A DNA stretch of 64,000 nucleotides from Candidatus Peregrinibacteria bacterium Gr01-1014_25 (lineage in GTDB: Bacteria; Patescibacteriota; Gracilibacteria; Peribacterales; Peribacteraceae): contig VMFU01000001.1 of assembly GCA_007376205.1 (NCBI GenBank), forward strand, positions 158,661 to 222,660, written 5' to 3'. The notes under the pieces are model-generated. The model ran no database searches and was not told the origin of the DNA. It saw nothing but the letters and a program-made list of their open reading frames with translations. The translations under genes were made by a program, and so were the position numbers. Below, piece by piece: positions 7,860-16,800 of the stretch. Each line of letters starts with the position of its first letter. Position 1 is the first letter of the stretch.

Positions 7860-8953
7860 CCTCCCGCGTCCTCCTCGTCGGCGGCGGCTCGCTGGGGCAT
7901 GTGGCACCGCTCATCGCCGTCTGGAAAGAAATGCAGACACTGCTTCCTCATGCCTCCGCCCATGTGCTCTGCGCCAAACGTGAGGATGAGATCGATTTTT
8001 GCCGCGATGCCGGGTTGCCCGCAACGGGCCTGCCCCGCCTGCGCTCGTCGCCGACGGCCATCGTTGCTTTTTTGCGCGGATTCGTGACGTCCTGGCGCGT
8101 CATCCGCGCACGGCGTCCGAGCGTCGTTTTCTGCAAAGGCGGATCGTTGAGCATCCCCGCGGTTATCACCGCCAGGATTTACGGCATTCCTGTTGTGCTC
8201 CATGAGTCCGATGCGGTGATAGGAAGGGCAAACCGATTCCTCGCGTGGTTTGCGAAGTCTGTATGTACAGGACAGAGGATAGTGGATGCTGGATGTCAGG
8301 TGGTGGGCAGTCATTGCTACCATCCAACATCTAACATCTCCCATCTCATCTTCACCGGCAATCCCGTCCGCCCGGAGATGACCCGCGGCCGGCGCGCCGA
8401 GGGATTGCGCATCACCGGCCTCAAGGGCGACCGCCCGATACTGCTCGTGCTCGGCGGTAGCCAGGGGGCGCAGGCGATCAACGAAGCCGTCGTAGCCCAG
8501 CTCCCGCAGTTGCTTGCGTCCTGCGACGTGATTCACATCACCGGCCGCGGCAAGCACGGCGCAGCGCCGCAGACGGGGTACGTGCCACTGACCTTCGCTC
8601 GCGGGGAGCTTGCGCATATCTTCGCCATTGCGACGCTCGCGGTTACTCGCGGCGGCGCGGGCTCCATCAGCGAACTGACGGCTTGCGCCGTGCCGATGCT
8701 CATCGTCCCCATCCGCGGTCTGGCGCAGGATCACCAGTGGAAGAATGCACGTGCGGCCGAGAGGCTTGGCATTGCCAGCGTGCTGGAGCAGGACGACCTG
8801 CCGCGCCTCGCCGAAACCGTCAGTGCGCTCCTCGTTAGCCAAGCAACGCTCGATGCCATGCGCGAACGCGCGCGAAGGCAACCCGCCGACGCCGCTCGAC
8901 GAATCGCCAAAGTCGTGCTCGATATTCTTGCACAGGAGAACCAGCGCCCGTAG
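7856..8953 (+). CDS. murG: MurG, lipid II synthase (GlcNAc transferase)
   Basis: This 365 aa GT28 glycosyltransferase adds GlcNAc to lipid I on the cytoplasmic membrane face. The N-terminal glycine-rich loop (LLVGGGSLGHVAPL) is an altered GGTGGH motif. FTGNPVR, LGGSQGAQAIN and TRGGAGSISEL in the C-terminal UDP-GlcNAc domain are clear. The GTG start overlaps the ftsW stop. Residues about 141-165, just before FTGNPVR, form an insertion encoded by a heptamer palindrome (8278-8350), lengthening the inter-domain region by roughly 17 residues compared with E. coli MurG. Confidence 0.94.
   Translation: MTSRVLLVGGGSLGHVAPLIAVWKEMQTLLPHASAHVLCAKREDEIDFCRDAGLPATGLPRLRSSPTAIVAFLRGFVTSWRVIRARRPSVVFCKGGSLSIPAVITARIYGIPVVLHESDAVIGRANRFLAWFAKSVCTGQRIVDAGCQVVGSHCYHPTSNISHLIFTGNPVRPEMTRGRRAEGLRITGLKGDRPILLVLGGSQGAQAINEAVVAQLPQLLASCDVIHITGRGKHGAAPQTGYVPLTFARGELAHIFAIATLAVTRGGAGSISELTACAVPMLIVPIRGLAQDHQWKNARAAERLGIASVLEQDDLPRLAETVSALLVSQATLDAMRERARRQPADAARRIAKVVLDILAQENQRP
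8278..8350 (+). repeat. Heptamer palindrome inserted in frame in murG
   Basis: The left arm is GATAGTG, GATGCTG, GATGTCA, GGTGGTG (8278-8305). The right arm is CATCCAA, CATCTAA, CATCTCC, CATCTCA (8321-8348). Each arm is four 7-mers (28 bp) and the two are imperfect reverse complements around a 15-nt loop. Confidence 0.85.
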
Positions 8954-8964
8954 GGTGGCGTCCT

Positions 8965-9630
8965 ATGGTCCGTTTCCTCATACCCCTTTTCATTTTGGCG
9001 TTGCTTGCCGCGTGCTCGGGCAGCCCAGCCGATACCGACAGCGCAGCGGACACGACGACGGATGGCACCGCCGCCAGCATCCCCTCCACTCCGGATTCGT
9101 CTCCTCCTTCCTCTATGGCCACAGCCCCCCACAAATACGGCTTTGACGGCGTCCTTCTGAAAGGAAAGCACCGCGTCGTCTTGCGCACCTCGCTCGGCAA
9201 CATCACGGCGGAGATCGACGCCGACGCCGCACCTAAGGCAGCCACGAACTTCCTGACCCTCGCAAAAGCCGGCTTCTACGACGGTCTGACCTTCCACCGC
9301 GTCATTCCGGATTTCATGATCCAGGGCGGCGATCCCAGCGGCGACGGCACGGGCGGGGAGAGTATCTTCGGGCCCATGTTCGAGAACGAGAAGAACAGCT
9401 TGACCATGGTGCGCGGTGTGATCGCGATGGCGAACCGCGGACCGGACACCAACGGCAGCCAGTTCTTCATCGTGCAAGCCGAAGAGGCGCCGTGGCTCCA
9501 GGGCGGCTACACGATCTTCGGGAAGGTGACCGACGGCATGTCCGTCGTCGATGCTATTGCCAATGTCCCTTGCGGGCCTCGCGACAACCCATCGTCCCCC
9601 GTGACGTTCAGGGTAGAGCCACAGAAGTAG
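8965..9630 (+). CDS. Lipoprotein peptidyl-prolyl cis-trans isomerase (cyclophilin)
   Basis: The 221 aa protein has a lipoprotein signal peptide (LALLAAC, lipidated Cys17) and a Ser/Thr/Asp/Pro-rich linker (18-50). The cyclophilin domain spans about 65-220. Active-site elements are present: FHRVIPDFMIQGGD, RGVIAMANRGPDTNGSQFFI and FGKVTDGMSVV. It should catalyse prolyl isomerisation of secreted proteins outside the membrane. It lies 11 nt after murG and may be cotranscribed with it. LspA (6173-6643) would process it. Confidence 0.92.
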   Translation: MVRFLIPLFILALLAACSGSPADTDSAADTTTDGTAASIPSTPDSSPPSSMATAPHKYGFDGVLLKGKHRVVLRTSLGNITAEIDADAAPKAATNFLTLAKAGFYDGLTFHRVIPDFMIQGGDPSGDGTGGESIFGPMFENEKNSLTMVRGVIAMANRGPDTNGSQFFIVQAEEAPWLQGGYTIFGKVTDGMSVVDAIANVPCGPRDNPSSPVTFRVEPQK

Positions 9631-9638
9631 GAGAATGT

Positions 9639-9959
9639 TCAATAATCGTGTGCCTTGTTGAGTTCTGTTACGTCCTGCATTGTGATTGGCACTCCTGAGC
9701 GTCTAGATATACGGTTGAATACTCTTTGGTAATCACCAAACCCCCGAGGATTCTGCCCAATGAGCTCCCGGTAGTGAGCCCATAAAGCTGTTCGTTGTTT
9801 TTTGAGACCAAGCTCTACAGCCTCCCTACACAGGTCGTCCTGCTGCACAAAATTGAGAAACTCCGCATCGGCTTCTCCGGTCTGCATATATCGCACATAA
9901 TCCAGCCAGCGACTGGGTGGCACTAGGGCTTTTTCTTCCGTAAATTCAAGGGACTCCAT
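9639..9959 (-). CDS. Hypothetical protein, 106 aa
   Basis: No family recognised. It is a small, acidic, soluble, helical protein without Cys or membrane segment. Base composition is less GC-rich than its neighbours, so it may be a recent acquisition. It is convergent with the cyclophilin gene (8 nt between stops) and divergent from gltX. The start is the ATG at 9959; no clear SD. Confidence 0.6.
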   Translation of the reverse strand: MESLEFTEEKALVPPSRWLDYVRYMQTGEADAEFLNFVQQDDLCREAVELGLKKQRTALWAHYRELIGQNPRGFGDYQRVFNRISRRSGVPITMQDVTELNKAHDY

Positions 9960-10009
9960 GGTTGGAGTATACAGAAGACTGATGTGTCAAAAACAGATAC
10001 GCTCTTGGC

Positions 10010-11479
10010 ATGCGTACCCGTTACGCCCCCTCCCCCACCGGCATGCTCCACATCGGCGGCGTGCGGACGGCGCTCTACTCCTACCTTGCCGCCAAGCAAA
10101 CGCAGGGGGAATTTCTGCTGCGCATCGAAGACACGGACCGCGAACGCGAAGTGCCCGGAGCTGTCGAGAACATCCTCGACGCGCTCACGTGGGCCGGCAT
10201 CCCGCCGGAGGAAGGCGTGATGCTGGAAAGTGGAGTGGTAACGGAGAAAGGGGCGTACGGCCCCTATACCCAATCGAAGCGGACGGAGATCTACCGCGAG
10301 CATACGAAGACGCTGCTGGAGAGCGGCCATGCGTACCGCTGCTTCTGCACGAAAGAGCGGCTCGAGGAAATGCGCAAAGAACAAGAAACCCGCAAGCAGG
10401 CCCCGATGTACGACCAGCGCTGCCTTGGCCTGACGCCCGACGAGGTCGTGCAGAAGATGCAGGGGGGTGAGCCTTTCGTCGTTCGTCTGAACGTCCCGCG
10501 CGATCGCGCCGTCACTTTCACGGACCGCATCCGCGGGGAGGTGTCGTTCCAGGGGCGCACGATCGACGACCAAGTGCTGCTGAAGAGCGACGGTTTCCCC
10601 ACGTACCATCTGGCGAACGTCGTGGACGACCATCTGATGAAGATCGACTTGGTGCTCCGGGGCGAAGAGTGGTTGAGTTCCACGCCGAAACACATCCTCC
10701 TCTACGAAGCGTTCGGCTGGACTCCGCCGGAGTTCGGACACCTGCCGCTCCTCCTCAACGCCGACCACTCGAAATTGAGCAAGCGCCAGGGTGACGTGTC
10801 GGCGCTCTCGTACCGCGACAAGGGGTACCTGCCGGAGGCGGTCCTCAATTTTCTCGCGGTGCTCGGGTGGAATCCGGGCACCACCCAGGACGTCTTCTCC
10901 CTCGCAGACCTCGTCGCGCAGTTCTCGCTCGATCGTGTGCAGAAGGCGGGGGCGGTGTTCGATTTGCAGAAGCTCGACTGGCTCCAGGGACAATGGATGC
11001 GCAAATTGCCGGAGGCTGTCTTCACGCAACGCGTCCTCGATGCCACCGCGGAGCGCTTCCCGCAGGCCCACAGCGACGGCGCCTTCGGCGGGCGGGCGCT
11101 GCTCATCCGCGACCGCATCACGTTTTTCCACGAAGCTCCCGACATGCTGGCATTCTTCTACGAAGAGCCGCATCCCCCGGTGGAACTGCTGGCGAATGCG
11201 AAACAGAAGGTGACCGCCGCCGATCTTCCGGCCATTGTGGACGTGCTGGCATCGCTCCTCGACGCAATACCGGAGAAGGCGTGGAATGCCGAGACGCTCC
11301 TCGCCAGCGCCAAGGAGCAGGTTGCCAAGGGACCGTGGAAGCTCGGCCAGCTGCTCTGGCCGCTGCGCGCGGCGCTCACCGGCCGCGAGTACAGCCCGGG
11401 CGCGGTAGAAGTCGCCGCCGCGCTGGGCAGGACCGTGACGCTCGCGCGGTTGAGAAACGCGCGGCAGGCGCTACAATGA
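10010..11479 (+). CDS. gltX: Glutamyl-tRNA synthetase
   Basis: This 489 aa class Ib synthetase charges tRNA-Glu (and possibly tRNA-Gln if non-discriminating). The HIGH motif reads HIGG at residues 14-17 within YAPSPTGMLHIGGVRTAL; the KMSKS equivalent is KLSKR at 255-259. The C-terminal anticodon-binding helical domain is complete. A TACGCT hexamer (9998-10003) ends 6 nt before the ATG, pointing to a leaderless mRNA. The promoter of the next gene lies inside its 3' end. Confidence 0.96.
   Translation: MRTRYAPSPTGMLHIGGVRTALYSYLAAKQTQGEFLLRIEDTDREREVPGAVENILDALTWAGIPPEEGVMLESGVVTEKGAYGPYTQSKRTEIYREHTKTLLESGHAYRCFCTKERLEEMRKEQETRKQAPMYDQRCLGLTPDEVVQKMQGGEPFVVRLNVPRDRAVTFTDRIRGEVSFQGRTIDDQVLLKSDGFPTYHLANVVDDHLMKIDLVLRGEEWLSSTPKHILLYEAFGWTPPEFGHLPLLLNADHSKLSKRQGDVSALSYRDKGYLPEAVLNFLAVLGWNPGTTQDVFSLADLVAQFSLDRVQKAGAVFDLQKLDWLQGQWMRKLPEAVFTQRVLDATAERFPQAHSDGAFGGRALLIRDRITFFHEAPDMLAFFYEEPHPPVELLANAKQKVTAADLPAIVDVLASLLDAIPEKAWNAETLLASAKEQVAKGPWKLGQLLWPLRAALTGREYSPGAVEVAAALGRTVTLARLRNARQALQ
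11450..11477 (+). promoter_or_regulatory. Promoter inside the gltX 3' end for the 11484 gene
   Basis: TTGAGA (11450-11455), 16-nt spacer, TACAAT (11472-11477). The ATG follows after 6 nt, so the start codon would be at or next to the transcription start. Confidence 0.6.
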
Positions 11480-11483
11480 AACT

Positions 11484-11951
11484 ATGGATACGGAATCGCT
11501 CAAGGAGATCGAGGTACAGGTCCGCCCCGACACGGGCAAGGCGGTGATTGAAGGGAAGACTGCTGTGCCGTTCCAGTCGTTCGTGACGCTCGTGCTGCAA
11601 CGAAAGGTTTTACAGATGACAAAGCAGTGGGGGCGCGAACCCATCGTTGTGAACAGCGAACTCCTGACGCACCTCGCCAGTGCGCCGCAGGACTCCGTGG
11701 AAAACCGCTCACACCTCGTGACGGTGAGCATCGGCGTTGGCGTTGTGGGGGGCGTGTTCGCCTCTGCGGTGGCGCTGCTGGCTCTGCAGGAATTCGGCAT
11801 CCAGCCGGGCCGCATGGAGTTTGGCATCGTCGTTGGCGGCATCGCCGCCCTTGGCATTCTCCTCGTCGCGCTCATGAAGGCCCGCCGCGTCCGACGTGGA
11901 GAAAAGCTCATCGACGCCGTCGAGAGTTTGAGTGCGTTTTTGGGGAAATAA
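11484..11951 (+). CDS. Hypothetical protein with two C-terminal membrane segments
   Basis: The 155 aa protein has a soluble N-terminal domain of about 75 residues. Two transmembrane helices follow (about 79-101 and 113-132, Gly/Val/Ala-rich), then a basic cytoplasmic tail (KARRVRRGEK). No family is recognised. It has its own promoter overlapping the end of gltX and appears leaderless. Confidence 0.75.
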   Translation: MDTESLKEIEVQVRPDTGKAVIEGKTAVPFQSFVTLVLQRKVLQMTKQWGREPIVVNSELLTHLASAPQDSVENRSHLVTVSIGVGVVGGVFASAVALLALQEFGIQPGRMEFGIVVGGIAALGILLVALMKARRVRRGEKLIDAVESLSAFLGK

Positions 11952-11954
11952 GCG

Positions 11955-11991
11955 TGTCATGGTGAGGGGCCCGGCGATGTCATGGTGAGGG
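11955..11991 (+). repeat. 14-bp direct repeat in the murB promoter region
   Basis: TGTCATGGTGAGGG occurs at 11955-11968 and 11978-11991 (period 23 bp). The second copy covers the -35 area of murB, so it could be a regulator site or a short duplication. Confidence 0.7.
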
Positions 11992-12000
11992 ATTTTTTGC

Positions 12001-12009
12001 TGTTATAAT
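12001..12009 (+). promoter_or_regulatory. Extended -10 of murB
   Basis: TGTTATAAT is a perfect extended -10 (TATAAT at 12004-12009). The ATG at 12018 follows after 8 nt, implying a leaderless or near-leaderless transcript. Confidence 0.6.
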
Positions 12010-12017
12010 CCCTGTCC

Positions 12018-12920
12018 ATGTTCCTCCAGCAGAATGTCCCCTTGGCCAACAAGACCACCATGCGCATCGGTGGGACGGCGCGGGCTTTCGCGCAGCTGAA
12101 AACCAAAGAGGAGGTGGAGCAGGCTTGCGCATATGCGTTGGAGGAGGGGTTGCCGATGATCGTGCTCGGCGGCGGGAGCAACACGATTTTCGCGCAGGGC
12201 GAGATCGACGCGCTCGTTGTGCGGCTCAAGCACGATGCGATGACCGTCGAGGGTGGGCGTGTGACGGTCGGCGCGGGAAAAATTCTCGCAATGCTCATTA
12301 ATGAGCTCGCAGCAAAGAACCTCGACCTTTCACCCCTTACGGGCATCCCTGGCACCGTCGGCGGGGCGATCTACGGGAACGCGGGACAGGGCTATGGAGG
12401 AATATGGATCGATCATTTCGTCTGCAGCGTCACGTTCTATCACGGTGGATCATGGCAAACGTGGAATAAAGGCGAATGTGCCTTTCGCTACCGTGAGAGC
12501 GCGTTTAAGGATATGACGATTGGGGCGGGCAGCGGGCAGCGATCAGCGGGCAATCCCCCGGTTATTTGGGAAGTGGAATTAGAGGTGCCAAGCCGCCCGC
12601 AGGCGGAGGTGATGGCAGAGGTGGAGAAACTCCTGCATAGGCGCATCGAAACCCAGCCGCACCTCAAGACCGCGGGCTCGTGTTTCAAATCACTGCCCGA
12701 CGGCACGCCGGCGTGGAAATTGATCGATGCCGTGGGATTGCGCGGGAAGAAATTCGGCGGCATCGAGATCAGTGAGAAGCACGCGAATTTTCTCCTGAAC
12801 GTCGGTGAGGGGACCTTCGACGACGCGATCACGGCTGTCGAAGCAATCCGGAAAAACGTTCCCCAGATCGCGGATGTCGAAATGCGGTTCGTGCGAGGGG
12901 ATGGAACGCAGACGTTCTGA
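12018..12920 (+). CDS. murB: UDP-N-acetylenolpyruvoylglucosamine reductase
   Basis: This 300 aa FAD enzyme reduces UDP-GlcNAc-enolpyruvate to UDP-MurNAc in peptidoglycan synthesis. FAD-binding segments are RIGGTARAF, VLGGGSNTIF and LSPLTGIPGTVGGAIYGNAG. The proton-donor Ser is in TAGSCFK; FLLNVGEGTFDDA lies near the C-terminus. An extra loop around residues 170-180 (AGSGQRSAGNPP) is encoded by four heptamers (12527-12554). It converges with the SSB gene; a hairpin lies between the stops. Confidence 0.95.
   Translation: MFLQQNVPLANKTTMRIGGTARAFAQLKTKEEVEQACAYALEEGLPMIVLGGGSNTIFAQGEIDALVVRLKHDAMTVEGGRVTVGAGKILAMLINELAAKNLDLSPLTGIPGTVGGAIYGNAGQGYGGIWIDHFVCSVTFYHGGSWQTWNKGECAFRYRESAFKDMTIGAGSGQRSAGNPPVIWEVELEVPSRPQAEVMAEVEKLLHRRIETQPHLKTAGSCFKSLPDGTPAWKLIDAVGLRGKKFGGIEISEKHANFLLNVGEGTFDDAITAVEAIRKNVPQIADVEMRFVRGDGTQTF
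12527..12554 (+). repeat. 4 x 7-bp tandem repeat inside murB
   Basis: GGGCAGC, GGGCAGC, GATCAGC, GGGCAAT: 28 bp in a surface-loop region just before a conserved beta strand (VIWEVELEV). Confidence 0.8.
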
Positions 12921-12926
12921 CGTCCA

Positions 12927-12943
12927 TGCCGTTTAAAACGGCA
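12927..12943. terminator. Hairpin between convergent murB and ssb genes
   Basis: A 7-bp perfect stem (TGCCGTT / AACGGCA) with a 3-nt loop covers the ssb stop codon and follows the murB stop. It could serve both directions; there is no strong U-run. Confidence 0.4.
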
Positions 12944-13796
12944 AGTCCTCGACCCGGATCTCCGGCGTGTAGTCGATGGGCGGGATGCCGGCGGTAACGG
13001 GCTCCTCCCCTGTCGGCGCCTGTGTTTTCGCACGTGGGGTGACCGTCATAGGCGCACCGTCCATCTGGATGACATCGGCAATCGCCGGGTTACGCATGCC
13101 CAGGAGCGACACGGTTTCGGCAATCACCTCGGTGGTGGTTCGCTTGGATCCGGACTGGGTTTCCCACGCACGCGTCTGTACGCGACCGGTGACGTACACG
13201 CGATTGCCCTTGCGCACCGTCTGCGCCAGGCGCGTCGCGAGCTCGCCCCACACGACGACGTTGTGGAACTCGGAACGGTCGCGGGTTTCGCCGCTCGCCT
13301 TGTCCTTCCATCGCTCATTCGTCGCCACGCCGAGTGTCAGTACGCTCTGGCCGCCCGTCGTCGTGCGCACCTCGGGATCGCGTGTGACGTTTCCGACGAT
13401 ATCGGCCCGGTTGAGCGCGCCAATAAGGTCCTCCATGCCCGCGGCTACTTGTCCCTGGCCGTCTTTGGGATCGAGGAGGATGAGTTCCTGCGCGACGACT
13501 TTGGTCTTCGACCGCTTCTCGCCGCTCTGCTCGTCCTCCCAGCTGTCCGTCTGCAGCCGGCCGGCGATGAAGACCTGCGCTCCGGCTCGAACGAATTGCC
13601 CGGCGACCTGCGCCATCGGCCCCCAAAGCGTCACCGTATGGAAACTCTTGCCGGTGAGCACATCGCCGCCATCCGCCTTGAACTGGTACGGCACGACGAT
13701 GTTGAGATCCGTCACGCTCGTGCCCTGCGGGGTCTGGCGGACGGAGACGGGCTGGGTTTGATAGCCGATGAGCTGGATGCGGTTGAGCGAGAACAC
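12933..13796 (-). CDS. ssb: Single-stranded DNA-binding protein with two tandem OB folds
   Basis: The 287 aa protein carries two SSB OB-fold domains, about residues 1-110 and 125-235. Both show the W-D/E and Y-V-x-G-R landmarks (AGQVFIAGRLQTDSW and GNRVYVTGRVQTRAW). The tail ends in VEDLPF, which matches the acidic SSB C-terminal peptide that recruits partner proteins. Most bacteria have one OB fold per SSB chain; a two-fold chain is known from Deinococcus-Thermus and would act as a dimer. The start is GTG at 13796. It is divergent from the secreted-protein operon. Confidence 0.92.
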   Translation of the reverse strand: MFSLNRIQLIGYQTQPVSVRQTPQGTSVTDLNIVVPYQFKADGGDVLTGKSFHTVTLWGPMAQVAGQFVRAGAQVFIAGRLQTDSWEDEQSGEKRSKTKVVAQELILLDPKDGQGQVAAGMEDLIGALNRADIVGNVTRDPEVRTTTGGQSVLTLGVATNERWKDKASGETRDRSEFHNVVVWGELATRLAQTVRKGNRVYVTGRVQTRAWETQSGSKRTTTEVIAETVSLLGMRNPAIADVIQMDGAPMTVTPRAKTQAPTGEEPVTAGIPPIDYTPEIRVEDLPF

Positions 13797-13880
13797 AGGG
13801 GTCGAGCATGCGGGGTGTGCGTTCCACGGTCAAGTGCTCGTGCATGTCGCAGGCGGCGCAGTCTGGCAGAATCACTGGGA

Positions 13881-16800
13881 ATGATCCGTCATCGTGGCGT
13901 GCACCGGCGGGTAGCCTTCCTGCTTTTCCTCGTCGGAACATCCGCGGGCATCGCCGCGACCGCACGCGCGAGGGAGCCGCTCACCATCGAACCGGATCCC
14001 CCGAAGACGTACCGCGAGGCGCACGAGATCCTGTACGGCGATGATGAAGGCGGCATCCAGGACTACCTTCGCAAGGCCACCTGCGGCGGGTATACCGATA
14101 CGTCCGCTGCGGACAGCGTGCCGAAGGTCGATGGTCTGCCCGGGCGACCGGGGAAATGGGACGGTGCCCTCTGGTCGGGCATGGGCACACGTGAAGACAC
14201 GAACGGGAACAAGAATGAAGATGATGACTATGTGTTCCCCGATGCCACGGACGGCTTAAGCCTGGCCCGATTCGATAAAAGCAAGGAGTGCGCGGCGATC
14301 TACGAGAAGCTCAAGGGGGACGAGAGGACACCGGGTTGCACATCCCCCGACGATTGCGGGCAGAAGTGCAGGGAGGCGAACGAGGTGACGTACGACGTGT
14401 CCCTGACCGTCAAAGAATGCGTGCATGAAATCAAGGATGAAGAGGGCAACATAAAGGAGGAGCGCTACGATTCCTCCGACGAGGCGTACTACGAGAAACG
14501 CGGCGAACAGGGATCGTTCAACTGCCGCACGTGCATCTCGGGAGACAAGGAAGGCGGGCAGCGCCAGGAGTCCGTGGGGAAGAAGTACCACTGCACGGGA
14601 GATCCGGACGAGGCGGCGTCGGGAATCTTGAGCGTGCCGTACGGATGGGTATGGGGCGACAAGGATCAATCCGCCATCCGCCTGTCGGCGGCGTGCAAGC
14701 GCTTCTGGGTGCGTGAGGAAATGGAGTACCCGAACTGCACGTCGTGCGGATACAAGTGGCCGCCCGGAGAGGCCCGCGAGGAGACGCCGGGGCTGGAGTG
14801 CCGCTGCGGTTCGGGAGATCCTGGAGGGAAGTCGGGATGCCGGTCGACGCAGCGCATGTCCCCGCTCAACGGCGCGCACTACGAATCCTTCGCTCGCTCC
14901 TACAAAGGCACCTATACCCGTGACGCTACGGTCATCACCACCGATCCTCCGGAGGTCACGTCGCAACCGGCGGAGGTGTACTGCTACGGGTTCTACGAGG
15001 AGTTCGACCCGCGCAAGCGCCGGACGGACGTCCATGATCAGCGTTGCATTCTGGATATCGACGTATCCGAATTGGACGTCCAAACGCGGCCGGAGCAGCG
15101 CATCGTCCAGCGCGGGCCGGACCCCGGCGACCGCGATCAGCAGCGTGAGCATCCGAGCGGAGATTTCGACCAGCTGAAGGATCCTTTCTTTTTCTCGCTC
15201 GGTGGGGCGTTCTCGCTCATGAACTACAACGCGCTCAAGAACGGATGGATCCCGACGATCTTGAGCGTCGATCAGGCGCGCCTGACGGCCACGAAGCAGA
15301 ACGAAAACTCATCCTACGCGAAGTCGGGCATCGGCCGCGCATTCGACCACACGGGTACGGGTCGCACGATCGTACGCTGGTGGCAGCGCCAGCAAACGCT
15401 GGCGCAGAAAATCTTCCGACCGCCGGTCGTCCACGTCCTCCTGCCGGACATCAGCAGGTCGATCGAGACGGGATCGGGGGTCATCGGCATACCGGACCGA
15501 CGGAGCTCGAGCATCGATGTGCAGATCGGCGCGGAAACAAGCCTGCTCGACGCCGTGGTGGACGGCCTGCAGCAGATGTTCCGCATGTCGCTCTACGAGG
15601 AACCGATTCCCGTCGTCGTCCCCCTCGGCTCCCCCGTGGAGTACCGGGCGCTGGCGGAGAAATGGTGCCTGTGGTGGATGCAACGCAACGGAACCACCTC
15701 CTGCGACTCCGCGCCGGAATCGGTCCGCAGCCTCATCTCGCGTTTCGACGAGTATGCCGACCACATCGATGATGTCCGCATGTTGCGCGCGCAGCTCGTC
15801 CGCCACCTCGCCGCCGTCCTCGCCCTGCAGCAGGACATCTTCTCCCCCATCCTGGCGTGGATGACATCCATTGCAAGCAACATGCAGACGCTGGCAGCGC
15901 AGCAGAGCATCATGTACTCCCTCCTCCCGCTCCTGCAGGAGGTGACGAAGGAGCAACAGACGTTTACGGAAGATATTCTGTTCCCCTGGTGCAAGAACGA
16001 CCGATTCACCACGCCCGTCTACTCCCTGCTCGATCCGTGGCTGCCGGGCCGGGCCGCGGACGGAAGCGTAAGGGAGCAGACGCTCAAGGGCGGATTGCCA
16101 TCGCTGCCGGAGAGCATCCTGCCGACGGATCTCGTTCTCGATTTGTCGGAGCTGGAACTCCCGTCGCAAGGTCTGACTGTTCCGGTCCTGAAACCGATCC
16201 AGGTCCGGCTCGCGCTGGAAAACTACGAACCGCCGAGCATCGACGAAAGTAATCCTGACATTCCCTCCCCCCCTCCGTCACTGCCCTCCGTGGCTCCCAT
16301 CGTCGCAGCCATGTCCGAAGCGGCAGCCTCATTGACCCGTCCGACGGTATCCGTCGTCAATCCTCCGGCCGTGCCCACGTTCCCCGTTCCACTCAACGAG
16401 CTGTATCGCCAGCGGACGGAGGTTGCCCTGCAGGAAATCCTGGAGACGCTGAAGAAGCGTTCGGAGGCATATAGGAAATTCTGGGAGAGTATCGGTCCTC
16501 TCCCCGACGATTCGGGGAAGGACAACGAGGAGGACAAGAAAGCGCACAAGTGCGAAGAGCGTGGCGAGAAGGCGTGCCTGCACGTCGAGATGGATTTGTT
16601 GGAGCGATTGCAGCTCATCGGGGCGCCTCCGGGCGTGCTGCGGCCGGAGGACCGGGAATCCTGGTCCATCGGCCGCATTTCGCCCGGCGGCTGCCTGCCG
16701 GAGGACGATGCCTGCGACATCCTGCACCCCGAAAACGTTCCCGCACGGACGGGCTGGCGTGTTCTGCGTCCGTCGGAATTCTATCAATCGACCGTGTGGG

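Noticed and set aside
13263-13880. Upstream extension of the 1030 aa secreted protein
   Set aside because: The extra 206 residues are antisense to ssb, and the signal peptide starts at the ATG 13881.
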